Positions 1-6,471 of a stretch of 9,923 nt of DNA are shown here, piece by piece; within the stretch, counting starts at the first letter, position 1; each line of letters opens with the position of its first letter. The stretch is from an uncultured Oscillospiraceae bacterium (lineage in GTDB: Bacteria; Bacillota; Clostridia; Oscillospirales; Oscillospiraceae): NCBI GenBank assembly GCA_934591815.1, contig CAKTPV010000040.1, positions 1-9,923 of the forward strand, in the 5' to 3' direction. Made by a program: the position numbers and the translations under genes. The notes beneath the pieces were generated by a model, which was given only the letters and a program-made list of their open reading frames with translations, had not been told where the DNA came from and made no database searches.

Positions 1-425
1 GGCAGACTGTAATCCGGCTCGATGCTGCGGACGTAGCGGCCGATGTGGATATGCACCGGCAGCGTCACCTCCACCGCTTTGACGGGCATGGTGTACTGCG
101 CCCGCTCCGCGCCCCGGTATGTCTCCGGCATGGCCACATACAGGCCGCAGTAGGGCGCCTTCTTCAGCGTGCCGGCGAGACCGCCGATAGCGGTGACCCT
201 TGCGCCCTGCACCGTGTCGGGGATGGTGTAGTCAATAACATCGCCGGTGCCGTCCCACTGGTAGGTGGAGGCGAAGGCTTCCCGGCCGTCCTTACGCAGG
301 TAGAACAGGACATGGTCCTTTTCCACGACGTTCTCGGCGGGATAGCTCCGCAGGCTCACCAGTCCCCATGCGCCGAAGACCAGCAGCACTACGGTTGCCG
401 CCGCACACAGCAGCCCCCGCTTCAT
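1..425 (-). CDS. Exported/membrane-anchored protein of the GntR-ABC cassette, partial (3' end beyond window)
   Basis: The reading frame opens with ATG at 425 and stays open for 141 codons to the window edge, so the C-terminus is missing. The ATG overlaps the TGA of the upstream permease (ATGA), and a GGAGG lies 7 nt before it inside the permease gene, so translation is probably coupled. Residues 4-24 (LLCAAATVVLLVFGAWG...) form one hydrophobic segment after a MKR start: an uncleaved anchor or signal peptide, with no lipobox in the right place. The rest looks extracytoplasmic. Residues about 66-82 (DYTIPDTVQGARVTAIGG) resemble the cap that begins BspA-type leucine-rich repeat domains (LRR_5), but no full repeat array is visible. 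Function unknown. Its place as last visible gene of a GntR/ABC operon suggests an accessory surface or sensing protein of that transporter. Confidence 0.82.
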   Translation of the reverse strand, partial: MKRGLLCAAATVVLLVFGAWGLVSLRSYPAENVVEKDHVLFYLRKDGREAFASTYQWDGTGDVIDYTIPDTVQGARVTAIGGLAGTLKKAPYCGLYVAMPETYRGAERAQYTMPVKAVEVTLPVHIHIGRYVRSIEPDYSL

Positions 426-2227
426 GATGCGTCCTCCGTGGCCGGGACGTCCGCCGTGCTGTTGGCGAGGTCCAGCCCGTCGATGAACTCCTGCATACGG
501 GTGCAGTAGCTCATCATGGACAGATAGCGGTCCCTGGTGCCGCCGTCCGCCGCGGTGGAGTAGATCACCAGCTGATAGCGCCACCTCTGCGCGGTATCGG
601 TGTCGATGGCCGCCAGCACATCGGTGTCGACGGCCGCCGCCACATCCTGCTGGGCGGCGCGGCACAGCGCCAGCGCCTGTTCGCGGGTCAGATCCACAGA
701 GAAGCCTGTATAAGAATCCTCCACGAAGCCGCCGCGGACGGCGTCCAGCTCCTCGTCCGTCAGATTGTTGATCCCCACGGCGTAGCTGCGGGCCTGCGGC
801 AGATTCAGGAGCTGGTTGATCTTGCGGTACGTCTCCGCACCCTCCCGCTCCGCGATGCCGTAATTCCGCCGGATCTCCTGACCGTTCTTCATTGTGTAGT
901 AGAAGGAGACATACAGCACACGGCTGTCATCGGTGTTTTCCGATCCTTGCTCCAGAATGGCGCGGTGCAGGGAGGTGACAGTCTCGATGGCGGCGCTGTC
1001 CGAGGCCAGAAAGGTGCCGGCCTTACTGTGGGAGACTGAGACCTGGACATTGTCCACCTGCTGGACGTCCGGCACGCGGTACTGCACGCCCAGCGCGTCC
1101 GCACGGATGGCGAGGGTCAGCGCCACCATGGCTGCCGCCAGTGCCGCCAGCTCCTTCCAGCTCCGGCGGAAGACGCGGAACGTCTTTTGCAGCAGCATCT
1201 GGGCAGCTACGAAGCACAGCAGTCCCATGAAGACCTGACAGAGCAGCAGCTTTGCAAGGCTGCGGGAGCCGCCCAGCACGAAGATGCTGAGGAACAGCCC
1301 CAGCCCCAGACCGCCGCACAGACCTACGGCCCAGCGGACGAGGATCCGCAGCCACGGGAAGGCGATGGCGTCGCCTGCCGCCTCACTGGGGCGCTTGCGG
1401 TACAGCAGCCAGCCCAGCGCCAGCAGCACAAGCCCCGCCGCCGCGTAGATCGCCGATGTGGGCAGCGCCTGCGCCGACAGGCTGCGCCAGTAGACCTCGA
1501 TGCCGTTGCGGGCGATATACTCTCCATCCAAGAAGCCTACGTCCTCCGCCAGCTTTATGATGGGCGTCAGCCACTGCACGAAGGAGGGATAGGTGGTGTA
1601 CTGAAAGCCGAAGTAGAACCAGCGCTGCAAGAACTGCACCACGCTGCACAGCAGCAGAGCGGCGAAGTTCACCGCCACATACAGCACAGGGATGGCCAGC
1701 AGCCAGCCGGTGGCCATGGCGCACAGAGCGCCCAGCGACAGGAAGAACAGCTCCAGCAGCTCCGTCAGCAGCAGCCACTGACCCAGCGCCGCCCAGTCCA
1801 CCATGCCGAAGGGCAGCTGCGCCAGCACCGACAGCAGGAAGATCAGCAGATTTCCGGCGGTCAGCAGGCCGAAGCCCGCCAGAAAGTGGGAGAAATACTG
1901 GGTGGTGCGCTTGACCGGCAGGGCGTGCATCATGCCCACGGAGCGGGGCGCCATCAGGTAGGCGTACACCGCCATGGGGATCACCACGCCGCACACCACC
2001 GCCAGCACCAGCGAGCCGACGGACGCGCCGACGATCACGTTGTGCAGCAGCGGCTCCAGCTTGTCGGCCAGCAGACCGTTGCCGCGCGGGGCGTCGTAGC
2101 CGGCGCGCAGCAGCTGGATGGGCAGGATCATCAGCCATATCAGCACATAGACGAAGCCGGCGGGCCAGAAGTGGCGCAGGTCGCTGCGCAGCAGCGTTCT
2201 GTTACAGAAGGATGTCTTTTGCGGCAT
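422..2227 (-). CDS. ABC-2-like transporter permease with large C-terminal soluble domain (601 aa)
   Basis: This is the membrane partner of the ABC ATPase encoded just upstream, whose gene it overlaps by 26 bp. The ATG at 2227 follows a GGGAGGTG site. Hydrophobic stretches lie at about residues 22-42, 63-92, 112-140, 150-200 (probably two), 258-276, 293-319, 325-347 and 358-376, so roughly eight or nine membrane segments. A hydrophilic domain of about 220 residues (380-601) follows. The amphipathic MHALPVKRTTQYFSHFL stretch (100-116) is of a kind often seen in the first cytoplasmic loop of ABC-2 permeases of this GntR/YtrB type, where it probably contacts the ATPase. The substrate cannot be read from the sequence; relatives are linked to export or cell-envelope stress. 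Residues 529-544 contain an 8-residue tandem repeat (VAAAVDTD/VLAAIDTD). I do not recognise the C-terminal domain. Confidence 0.85.
   Translation of the reverse strand: MPQKTSFCNRTLLRSDLRHFWPAGFVYVLIWLMILPIQLLRAGYDAPRGNGLLADKLEPLLHNVIVGASVGSLVLAVVCGVVIPMAVYAYLMAPRSVGMMHALPVKRTTQYFSHFLAGFGLLTAGNLLIFLLSVLAQLPFGMVDWAALGQWLLLTELLELFFLSLGALCAMATGWLLAIPVLYVAVNFAALLLCSVVQFLQRWFYFGFQYTTYPSFVQWLTPIIKLAEDVGFLDGEYIARNGIEVYWRSLSAQALPTSAIYAAAGLVLLALGWLLYRKRPSEAAGDAIAFPWLRILVRWAVGLCGGLGLGLFLSIFVLGGSRSLAKLLLCQVFMGLLCFVAAQMLLQKTFRVFRRSWKELAALAAAMVALTLAIRADALGVQYRVPDVQQVDNVQVSVSHSKAGTFLASDSAAIETVTSLHRAILEQGSENTDDSRVLYVSFYYTMKNGQEIRRNYGIAEREGAETYRKINQLLNLPQARSYAVGINNLTDEELDAVRGGFVEDSYTGFSVDLTREQALALCRAAQQDVAAAVDTDVLAAIDTDTAQRWRYQLVIYSTAADGGTRDRYLSMMSYCTRMQEFIDGLDLANSTADVPATEDAS
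596..643 (+). repeat. 24-bp imperfect tandem duplication inside the permease gene
   Basis: Two adjacent 24-nt units (596-619 and 620-643) both begin ATCGGTGTCGA and differ at three positions. On the coding (minus) strand they encode the neighbouring octapeptides VLAAIDTD and VAAAVDTD of the permease C-terminal domain. The unit is a multiple of three, so the frame is kept. This is probably a local slippage duplication and not a mobile element. Confidence 0.7.
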
Positions 2228-3101
2228 AGTTCACACCTCCCAACTCATAGATAAAGATCTCCTCCAGCGTCAGCGGGATGGATTCCAGCAGCACCGGCTC
2301 GGTGATCTGCATCCGGCGCAGGATATCCTCCCGGCTTCCGCGGACGATATAGGTATACACCCGCCCCACATGGCTGCGGTGCAGGATCTGCATCTCCGCC
2401 GGCAGCACCGGCTCGGTCACGCCCGGATAGGCCACCTGCAATTTCACCGTGTTGTCCTGTAGGTCAGACAGGCTCCGCTCCAGCAGCACCCGCCCGTGAT
2501 CCAGAATGCCCACATGGTCGCACACGTCCTCCAGCTCCCGCAGGTTGTGGCTGGACACCAGCACCGTGGTGCCGCGCTCGGCCACGTCGCCCAAAAGCAG
2601 CGACCATACCTGCCGCCGCATGACGGGATCCAGACCGTCCACCGGCTCGTCCAGAATGAGGTACTCCGGCATACAGCATACCGTCAGCCAGAAGGCCGCC
2701 TGCTTCTGCATACCCTTGGACATCCGGCGCAGCATCATCTTCTCATCCAGCGGAAACACCTGCTTCAGCTTTTCGTACCGCTCCCAGCTGAAGGCGGGGT
2801 ACAGTCCGGCGAAGAAATGGGCCATCTCCCGGATGTTGGCCTGAGGGAAGTAGTACCAGTCGTCGCCAATCACCGTCATCCGCCGCTTCACAGCGGGATC
2901 CTCGTAGACCGGCTGGCCGTCCAGCAGCACCTCGCCGCTGTCCTGCCGGTAGATACCCGCCAGATGGCGGATAATGGTGGATTTACCCGCACCGTTGGGG
3001 CCTACCAGTCCGTAGACCGCGCCGGTGGGTACCGTCATGGTCAGACCGTCCAGTGCCCGAAAGCCGTCGAAGGTCTTGACGACGTGTTTCGCTTCAAGCA
3101 T
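2202..3101 (-). CDS. ABC transporter ATP-binding protein, YtrB-like (299 aa)
   Basis: This is the cytoplasmic ATPase that powers the permease encoded directly downstream. The nucleotide-binding domain fills residues 1 to about 215: Walker A GPNGAGKST at 34-42, a variant signature MSKGMQKQ at 127-134 in place of LSGGQ, Walker B YLILDEP at 147-153 followed by a D-loop (GLD), and the H-loop histidine at 185 (SSHN). Residues of about 215-299 form a regulatory tail typical of ABC-2 export ATPases. The SKGM signature is usual for exporters of this group and is not a defect. The ATG at 3101 lies behind a strong AAAGGAGGAG site. The gene overlaps the repressor upstream by 8 bp and the permease downstream by 26 bp. 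The order GntR-ATPase-permease matches YtrA/YtrB-type operons of Firmicutes; the transported substrate is unknown. Confidence 0.95.
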   Translation of the reverse strand: MLEAKHVVKTFDGFRALDGLTMTVPTGAVYGLVGPNGAGKSTIIRHLAGIYRQDSGEVLLDGQPVYEDPAVKRRMTVIGDDWYYFPQANIREMAHFFAGLYPAFSWERYEKLKQVFPLDEKMMLRRMSKGMQKQAAFWLTVCCMPEYLILDEPVDGLDPVMRRQVWSLLLGDVAERGTTVLVSSHNLRELEDVCDHVGILDHGRVLLERSLSDLQDNTVKLQVAYPGVTEPVLPAEMQILHRSHVGRVYTYIVRGSREDILRRMQITEPVLLESIPLTLEEIFIYELGGVNYAAKDILL

Positions 3102-3459
3102 GGTTCTCTCCTCCTTTCCAAAGCTGCAAAAGGGCCTCCTGTGTATAGCCCAGTGTTTTCAGTTCCTCCAGCACCGGCGTCAGCTGCTCCGTCAGCTCCC
3201 GGATGCGGCGCTGCTGCTCATCACCGCCCGAGGCGGCAAAGCTGCCCTTGCCCGCCACGGCGTAGATGTAGCCCTCCGCCTCCAGCTCGCTGTACGCCCG
3301 CTGGATGGTGTTGGGATTGATGGCCAGCTGTGTGGCAAGGCTCCGCACGGACGGCAGCTTCTCGTCCGGCGGCAGCAGACCTGTCAGCATCATCCGCCGC
3401 AGGCTGTCCTTCACCTGCTGGTACAGCGGCCGTCCGTCCCGATAATCCAAGGAGATCAT
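3094..3459 (-). CDS. GntR family transcriptional regulator, YtrA-like (121 aa)
   Basis: This is a small DNA-binding repressor, probably controlling its own ABC operon. The start is the ATG at 3459, with AAAGGAG 10 nt upstream; the reading frame is open further upstream, but that extension would run through the promoter and dyad and lacks family similarity. Residues 8-75 form the GntR winged helix-turn-helix (GRPLYQQVKDSL ... LPSVRSLATQLAINPNTIQRAYSELEAEGYIYAVAGKGSF). A short helical tail (80-121) replaces the large effector domain of FadR/HutC-type members. That length and architecture define the YtrA subgroup, which is almost always followed by ABC transporter genes, as here. It ends 8 bp inside the ATPase gene, so the two are translationally coupled. 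The inducing signal is unknown. Confidence 0.95.
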   Translation of the reverse strand: MISLDYRDGRPLYQQVKDSLRRMMLTGLLPPDEKLPSVRSLATQLAINPNTIQRAYSELEAEGYIYAVAGKGSFAASGGDEQQRRIRELTEQLTPVLEELKTLGYTQEALLQLWKGGENHA

Positions 3460-3484
3460 CTGCTGTCCACTCCTTTCTGTGATA

Positions 3485-3517
3485 TGTACTAACTGTACTA
3501 TGCGTGTTAGTACAGTT
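3485..3517. promoter_or_regulatory. Probable GntR/YtrA operator (perfect 10-bp dyad plus an overlapping dyad)
   Basis: AACTGTACTA (3491-3500) and TAGTACAGTT (3508-3517) are perfect inverted repeats separated by 7 nt. A second dyad, GTACTAAC (3486-3493) and GTTAGTAC (3506-3513), overlaps it, and TGTACTA occurs twice 9 bp apart (3485-3491 and 3494-3500). The TGTA and TACA cores of the main dyad are 13 bp apart, the spacing I recall for YtrA operators in Bacillus (AGTGTA-13-TACACT). The site lies immediately downstream of the -10 of the repressor promoter and covers the expected transcription start, so bound repressor would block initiation. This is inference from position and symmetry. Confidence 0.75.
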
Positions 3518-3546
3518 AAAATACCATGGGACAACGCGCCTGTCAA
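3518..3546 (-). promoter_or_regulatory. Sigma-A-type promoter of the GntR-ABC operon
   Basis: On the minus strand a perfect -35 TTGACA (3546-3541) is followed by a 17-bp spacer and a -10 TATTTT (3523-3518, 4 of 6 matches). The predicted start near 3511 falls inside the dyad at 3491-3517 and leaves a leader of about 50 nt before the repressor ATG at 3459. Confidence 0.65.
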
Positions 3547-3561
3547 GCGTTTTTTGTGAAA

Positions 3562-3606
3562 ACAGGGAGCGCGGCTCTTATGAGCCGCGCTCCCTGTATA
3601 TTTTTT
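3562..3606 (+). terminator. Strong terminator-like hairpin (16-bp perfect stem, 4-nt loop, T6 tail)
   Basis: The arms 3562-3577 and 3582-3597 (ACAGGGAGCGCGGCTC and its exact complement) enclose a TTAT loop. The plus strand continues with ATA and six Ts (3601-3606), a standard intrinsic terminator shape. Read on the minus strand the stem is followed by TTTTCAC, a weaker tail. No plus-strand gene ends here: the nearest plus-strand gene (ferredoxin) begins 56 nt later. It may end leftward readthrough from the vor operon, or act in a ferredoxin leader, or insulate the two divergent units. Confidence 0.75.
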
Positions 3607-3661
3607 CCGCCGCGGGGCAAACTCCCCTTGTCCCAAAATTCTATGTATGGAGGCGATTTTT

Positions 3662-3850
3662 ATGGAAGCGATCGTATTGCAGAAGGCGTGCATCCAGTGC
3701 GGCCTGTGCACCTCTGTCTGCCCGGAGGTGTTCTCTATCACGCCGGGAGAACCGGCGCAGGCGATCATCGGGCCGGTGCCGGACGACCTGCATCTGGCGG
3801 TGCAGGAGGCGGCGGACGCCTGTCCCGTGGCCGCCATCGAGGTGCGGTAG
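3662..3850 (+). CDS. Small single-[4Fe-4S] ferredoxin (62 aa)
   Basis: This is a soluble low-potential electron carrier. The cluster ligands are visible: C10, C13 and C16 in CIQCGLC, then the distant C54 in DACPVAAIEV. C20 (SVCP) is the extra cysteine often found in Thermotoga-type single-cluster ferredoxins, where the middle of the protein has lost the second cluster. The ATG at 3662 is chosen because GGAGG sits 8 nt upstream; an in-frame ATG at 3647 overlaps that ribosome binding site and has none of its own. The gene converges on the vor operon, with only 13 nt between its stop and the stop of vorC. Position suggests, but does not prove, that it accepts electrons from Vor. No clear terminator lies between the two convergent genes. 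Confidence 0.93.
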   Translation: MEAIVLQKACIQCGLCTSVCPEVFSITPGEPAQAIIGPVPDDLHLAVQEAADACPVAAIEVR

Positions 3851-3863
3851 GCGCGTTTTCGCG

Positions 3864-4409
3864 TCAGCGGGCGGCGGCGCCGATCCTCAACCCAGCCTCA
3901 AAAGCCTGCCGGTTCAGGGGCAGCAGCGCCGGCTTGTTCCCCAGCTTCCGGGCGATGGTGTCCCACACCACCTCGGCGGGGACCACCTGCGTGCAGCCGA
4001 TGTAGACGCCCAGCATGATGATGTTCAGCACCTTGGCGCTGCCCATGTCCAGCGCCATCTCCGTGACCGGTGCGGACACTACCTTGATATCGGTGCGGGT
4101 GATCTCACTTTTCACGATGGAGCTGTTGATGAACAGCGTGCCGCCGGGGATCAGCTTGTAGAGGAATTTTTGCAGGCTGGGGTCGTTCATGACGATGAGA
4201 TCGTCCATGCTGTCGCCCAGCGGCGCGCCGATATCGTCATCGGAGATGACCACATAGCAGTTGGCGGTGCCGCCGCGCTGCTCCGCGCCGTAGGAGGGGA
4301 AAAACGTTACGTTCTTGTCGGTGGAGCCGCAGGCGGCCTCCGCCAGAAACTTGCCCAGCGTCATGACGCCCTGCCCGCCGAAGCCGGCGACCATCAGATT
4401 CCGTTCCAT
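3864..4409 (-). CDS. vorC: 2-oxoacid:ferredoxin oxidoreductase gamma subunit (181 aa)
   Basis: This is the gamma subunit of a four-subunit 2-oxoacid oxidoreductase, which binds CoA and completes the active site. The protein is essentially one pyruvate/ketoisovalerate oxidoreductase catalytic domain (POR gamma family), with GFGGQG at 9-14 and the conserved PSYGAEQRGGTA at 38-49. Length fits the family. It starts 2 nt after the beta subunit gene, with GGAGAGGAGG placed 7 nt upstream inside that gene. It is the last gene of the operon and ends 13 nt from the convergent ferredoxin gene. Substrate preference cannot be fixed from this subunit: 2-oxoisovalerate, 2-oxoglutarate and indolepyruvate enzymes share the fold. 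The symbol rests on the operon. Confidence 0.92.
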   Translation of the reverse strand: MERNLMVAGFGGQGVMTLGKFLAEAACGSTDKNVTFFPSYGAEQRGGTANCYVVISDDDIGAPLGDSMDDLIVMNDPSLQKFLYKLIPGGTLFINSSIVKSEITRTDIKVVSAPVTEMALDMGSAKVLNIIMLGVYIGCTQVVPAEVVWDTIARKLGNKPALLPLNRQAFEAGLRIGAAAR

Positions 4410-4411
4410 CG

Positions 4412-5167
4412 TTACGCCTCCTCTCCGCTTCTGTCCCGGATGACGCCCAGCGGGAATTCCCTGAGCATCTTCTCCTCCAGAAAGTCCAGCGCCTCCAGCG
4501 GGTCAAGACCCCAGTTGGTGGGGCAGCTGGTGACGATCTCCACCATGGAGAAGCCCTTACCCGCCAGCTGATTCCGGAACGCCTTGCGGATCGCGTCCTT
4601 CGTCCTTGCCACGTTGGCGGGGGTGTTGCAGCTGGTGCGCGCCAGATAGCAGGGCGCGGTGAGCTGGTTCAGGATCTCGCACATATGCATGGGGTAGCCG
4701 TGCTCCTTGGGGTCACGGCCCTGCGGCGCGGTGGTGGCCTTCATGCCGAGCAGGGTGGTGGGGGCCATCTGGCCGCCGGTCATGCCGTAGATGCCGTTGT
4801 TCACGAAGATCACCGTGATGTTCTCGCCCCGGTTGGCGGCGGACATGGTCTCGGCAAGGCCGATGGAGGCAAGGTCGCCGTCACCCTGATAGGTGAACAC
4901 CAGCTTGTCGGGCTCGGCGCGCTTTACGCCGGTGGCCACGGCGCAGGCCCGGCCGTGGGGACTGGTGGTGCAGTCGTAGGTGACATATTCCATGGCAAGG
5001 CCGCAGCAGCCGACGCCGTGGACGGTGATGGTCTTTTCCAGCATATCCAGCTCCTCCAGCACTTCGCCGATGAGCTTGAAGATGGTGCCGTGCATACAGC
5101 CGGGGCAGAAGCCCACCACCATGTCGTCCCGGATGCCCTTCGTTCTCCCGTATATCTTCTCCATCAT
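4412..5167 (-). CDS. vorA: 2-oxoacid:ferredoxin oxidoreductase beta subunit, TPP-binding (251 aa)
   Basis: This subunit carries thiamine pyrophosphate, where the 2-oxoacid is decarboxylated. GFCPGCMHG at 19-27 is the usual N-terminal CPGC motif. GDGDLASIG at 95-103, followed by NN at 123-124, is the Mg-TPP motif, and GMTGGQMAPTT follows at 128-138. Length is normal for the four-subunit type. The ATG at 5167 overlaps the alpha-subunit TGA (ATGA), but AGGAGG is only 4 nt before it; the adjacent ATG at 5164 has a 7-nt spacing and may be the true start, removing one residue. The gene lies between alpha and gamma. It carries no [4Fe-4S] ferredoxin domain of its own, so the separate ferredoxin subunit must supply the clusters that carry electrons away. 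Confidence 0.95.
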   Translation of the reverse strand: MMEKIYGRTKGIRDDMVVGFCPGCMHGTIFKLIGEVLEELDMLEKTITVHGVGCCGLAMEYVTYDCTTSPHGRACAVATGVKRAEPDKLVFTYQGDGDLASIGLAETMSAANRGENITVIFVNNGIYGMTGGQMAPTTLLGMKATTAPQGRDPKEHGYPMHMCEILNQLTAPCYLARTSCNTPANVARTKDAIRKAFRNQLAGKGFSMVEIVTSCPTNWGLDPLEALDFLEEKMLREFPLGVIRDRSGEEA

Positions 5168-6240
5168 GCACCCTCCTTGTCCAGAATGTCCTTCGCCGCC
5201 GCCACCACGCGCTCACGGCTCATGATCTCGCCGCCGCTGCGCAGGCAGGTGTGGATGGGGCAGCGGTCCTTCACCGCCAGCGTCACATCCAGCACCAGCT
5301 GGGCGGGAATGGACATCTCCACATCCAGCACCGCCTTTACCCGGCTGTAATCCAGTTTGTCAAAGCTGGCATAGGGCCACGGACTGACGGTTTTGGGCCG
5401 GATCAGACCCGCCTTATAGCCCTGTGCGCGGAGGGTGCGGACGGCGGACTTGGCGATACGGCCGCACACGCCGTAGGCGGCGATGATCAGCTCCGCGTCG
5501 TCGGCCATGAACTCCTCCACCTGCACGTCCTTCTCCCAGGTGTCATACAGGGCGGCGTTGCGCTTGCAGCGCTCCTCCTGCCCCGACCAGCCGCCGGGGA
5601 GGATCAGGGACTTCTGCTCAGCGCTGTGCCCCACCAGCGCCCAGCCGCGCAGCTCGTCCTTCAGGCGCTTCACCTCTTCGTCGGAGCGCATCTCCGGCAG
5701 CACCACCGGCTCCATGATGGTACCCAGCACACCGTCGGCCAGGATCAGCACCGGGTTGCGGTCACGCTGGGCATAGTCGAAGGCGGCGTAGGTCATGTCC
5801 ACCGCCTCCTGCACCGTGGCGGGGGCAAAGACCATCATGCGGAAGCCGCCGTTGCCGCTGGCGCGGGTGGCCTGCAAATAGTCCTGCTGGGCGGGCTGGA
5901 TAGCGCCGATGCCGGGCCCGCCCCGCTGCACGTTGCAGTACACCATGGGGATACGGGCGCTGGCGCAGAAGCTGATGCCCTCGCTCTTAAGGCTGATGCC
6001 GCAGGAGCTGGAGCTGGTCATGGCGCGGGTGCCGGTCTGGGCAGCGCCGTAGACCATGTTGACGGAGGCCACCTCGCTCTCGCCCTGCACGAATACGCCG
6101 CCTACTTCCGGCATACGGCGGGCGAAATACTCCGGGATCTCGTTCTGCGGGGTGATGGGATAGCCGGCGAAGAACCGGCAGCCGCTGCGTACCGCCGCCT
6201 CGGCGATGGCCTCGCAGCCCTTCATGAATTTTCTTGCCAT
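5164..6240 (-). CDS. vorB: 2-oxoacid:ferredoxin oxidoreductase alpha subunit, VorB type (358 aa)
   Basis: This is the alpha subunit of the 3-methyl-2-oxobutanoate (2-oxoisovalerate):ferredoxin oxidoreductase family, which helps form the TPP/2-oxoacid site. The pyrimidine-binding domain has GYPITPQNE at 26-34 and the conserved glutamate stretch QGESEVAS at 52-59, then TSSSSCGISLKSEGI. A transketolase C-terminal-like domain II follows (about 240-350). I take the ATG at 6240 as the start: AGGAGG lies 7 nt upstream. A GTG two codons earlier (6246) touches the ribosome binding site and is too close. That site follows directly on the vorD stop codon. The overall sequence looks most like VorB proteins of clostridia; a 2-oxoglutarate-type enzyme is the main alternative. 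Confidence 0.93.
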   Translation of the reverse strand: MARKFMKGCEAIAEAAVRSGCRFFAGYPITPQNEIPEYFARRMPEVGGVFVQGESEVASVNMVYGAAQTGTRAMTSSSSCGISLKSEGISFCASARIPMVYCNVQRGGPGIGAIQPAQQDYLQATRASGNGGFRMMVFAPATVQEAVDMTYAAFDYAQRDRNPVLILADGVLGTIMEPVVLPEMRSDEEVKRLKDELRGWALVGHSAEQKSLILPGGWSGQEERCKRNAALYDTWEKDVQVEEFMADDAELIIAAYGVCGRIAKSAVRTLRAQGYKAGLIRPKTVSPWPYASFDKLDYSRVKAVLDVEMSIPAQLVLDVTLAVKDRCPIHTCLRSGGEIMSRERVVAAAKDILDKEGA

Positions 6241-6252
6241 ACCCACGCCTCC

Positions 6253-6456
6253 TTACTTATAGACCTCGATGGCCGCGTCGGGACACATACGCCCGCAGAC
6301 GGCGCAGCCGATGCAGTCTTCCGGGTGAACGGCCACCACATAGGGGTAGCCCTTGGAGTTGACCTGCTGTCCCACGGCCAGCACGCCCTTGGGACAGAAT
6401 TTCACGCAGTAGCCGCAGCTCTTGCAGCTCTCCGTGCGGATGGTAACTTGCGGCAT
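6253..6456 (-). CDS. vorD: 2x[4Fe-4S] ferredoxin subunit of the 2-oxoacid oxidoreductase (67 aa)
   Basis: This is the delta subunit that passes electrons from the TPP site of Vor to free ferredoxin. Two full CxxCxxCxxxCP motifs are present: CKSCGYCVKFCP (residues 11-22) and CIGCAVCGRMCP (48-59). All eight ligands are intact and the small, compact length fits the family. The ATG at 6456 has AAGGAGG 8 nt upstream. It precedes vorB by 12 nt and follows the P-loop ATPase by 15 nt, giving the common order delta-alpha-beta-gamma. It differs from the nearby plus-strand ferredoxin, which has only one cluster. Confidence 0.95.
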   Translation of the reverse strand: MPQVTIRTESCKSCGYCVKFCPKGVLAVGQQVNSKGYPYVVAVHPEDCIGCAVCGRMCPDAAIEVYK

Positions 6457-6471
6457 GAGTTGTTCCTCCTT

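Noticed and set aside
1187..2254. A 355-codon plus-strand frame opposite the permease gene
   Set aside because: The product is Gln/His-rich with no domain, and the minus-strand permease is well supported by ribosome binding site, membrane segments and operon context.
3460..3837. N-terminal extension of the GntR gene to 3837
   Set aside because: It would translate the antisense of the ferredoxin, the hairpin, the promoter and the operator. The ATG at 3459 has a good ribosome binding site and fits the family start.
3851..3863. Short CGCG-TTTT-CGCG palindrome between the ferredoxin and vorC stops as a bidirectional terminator
   Set aside because: The stem is only about four base pairs and has no T-run after it on either strand.
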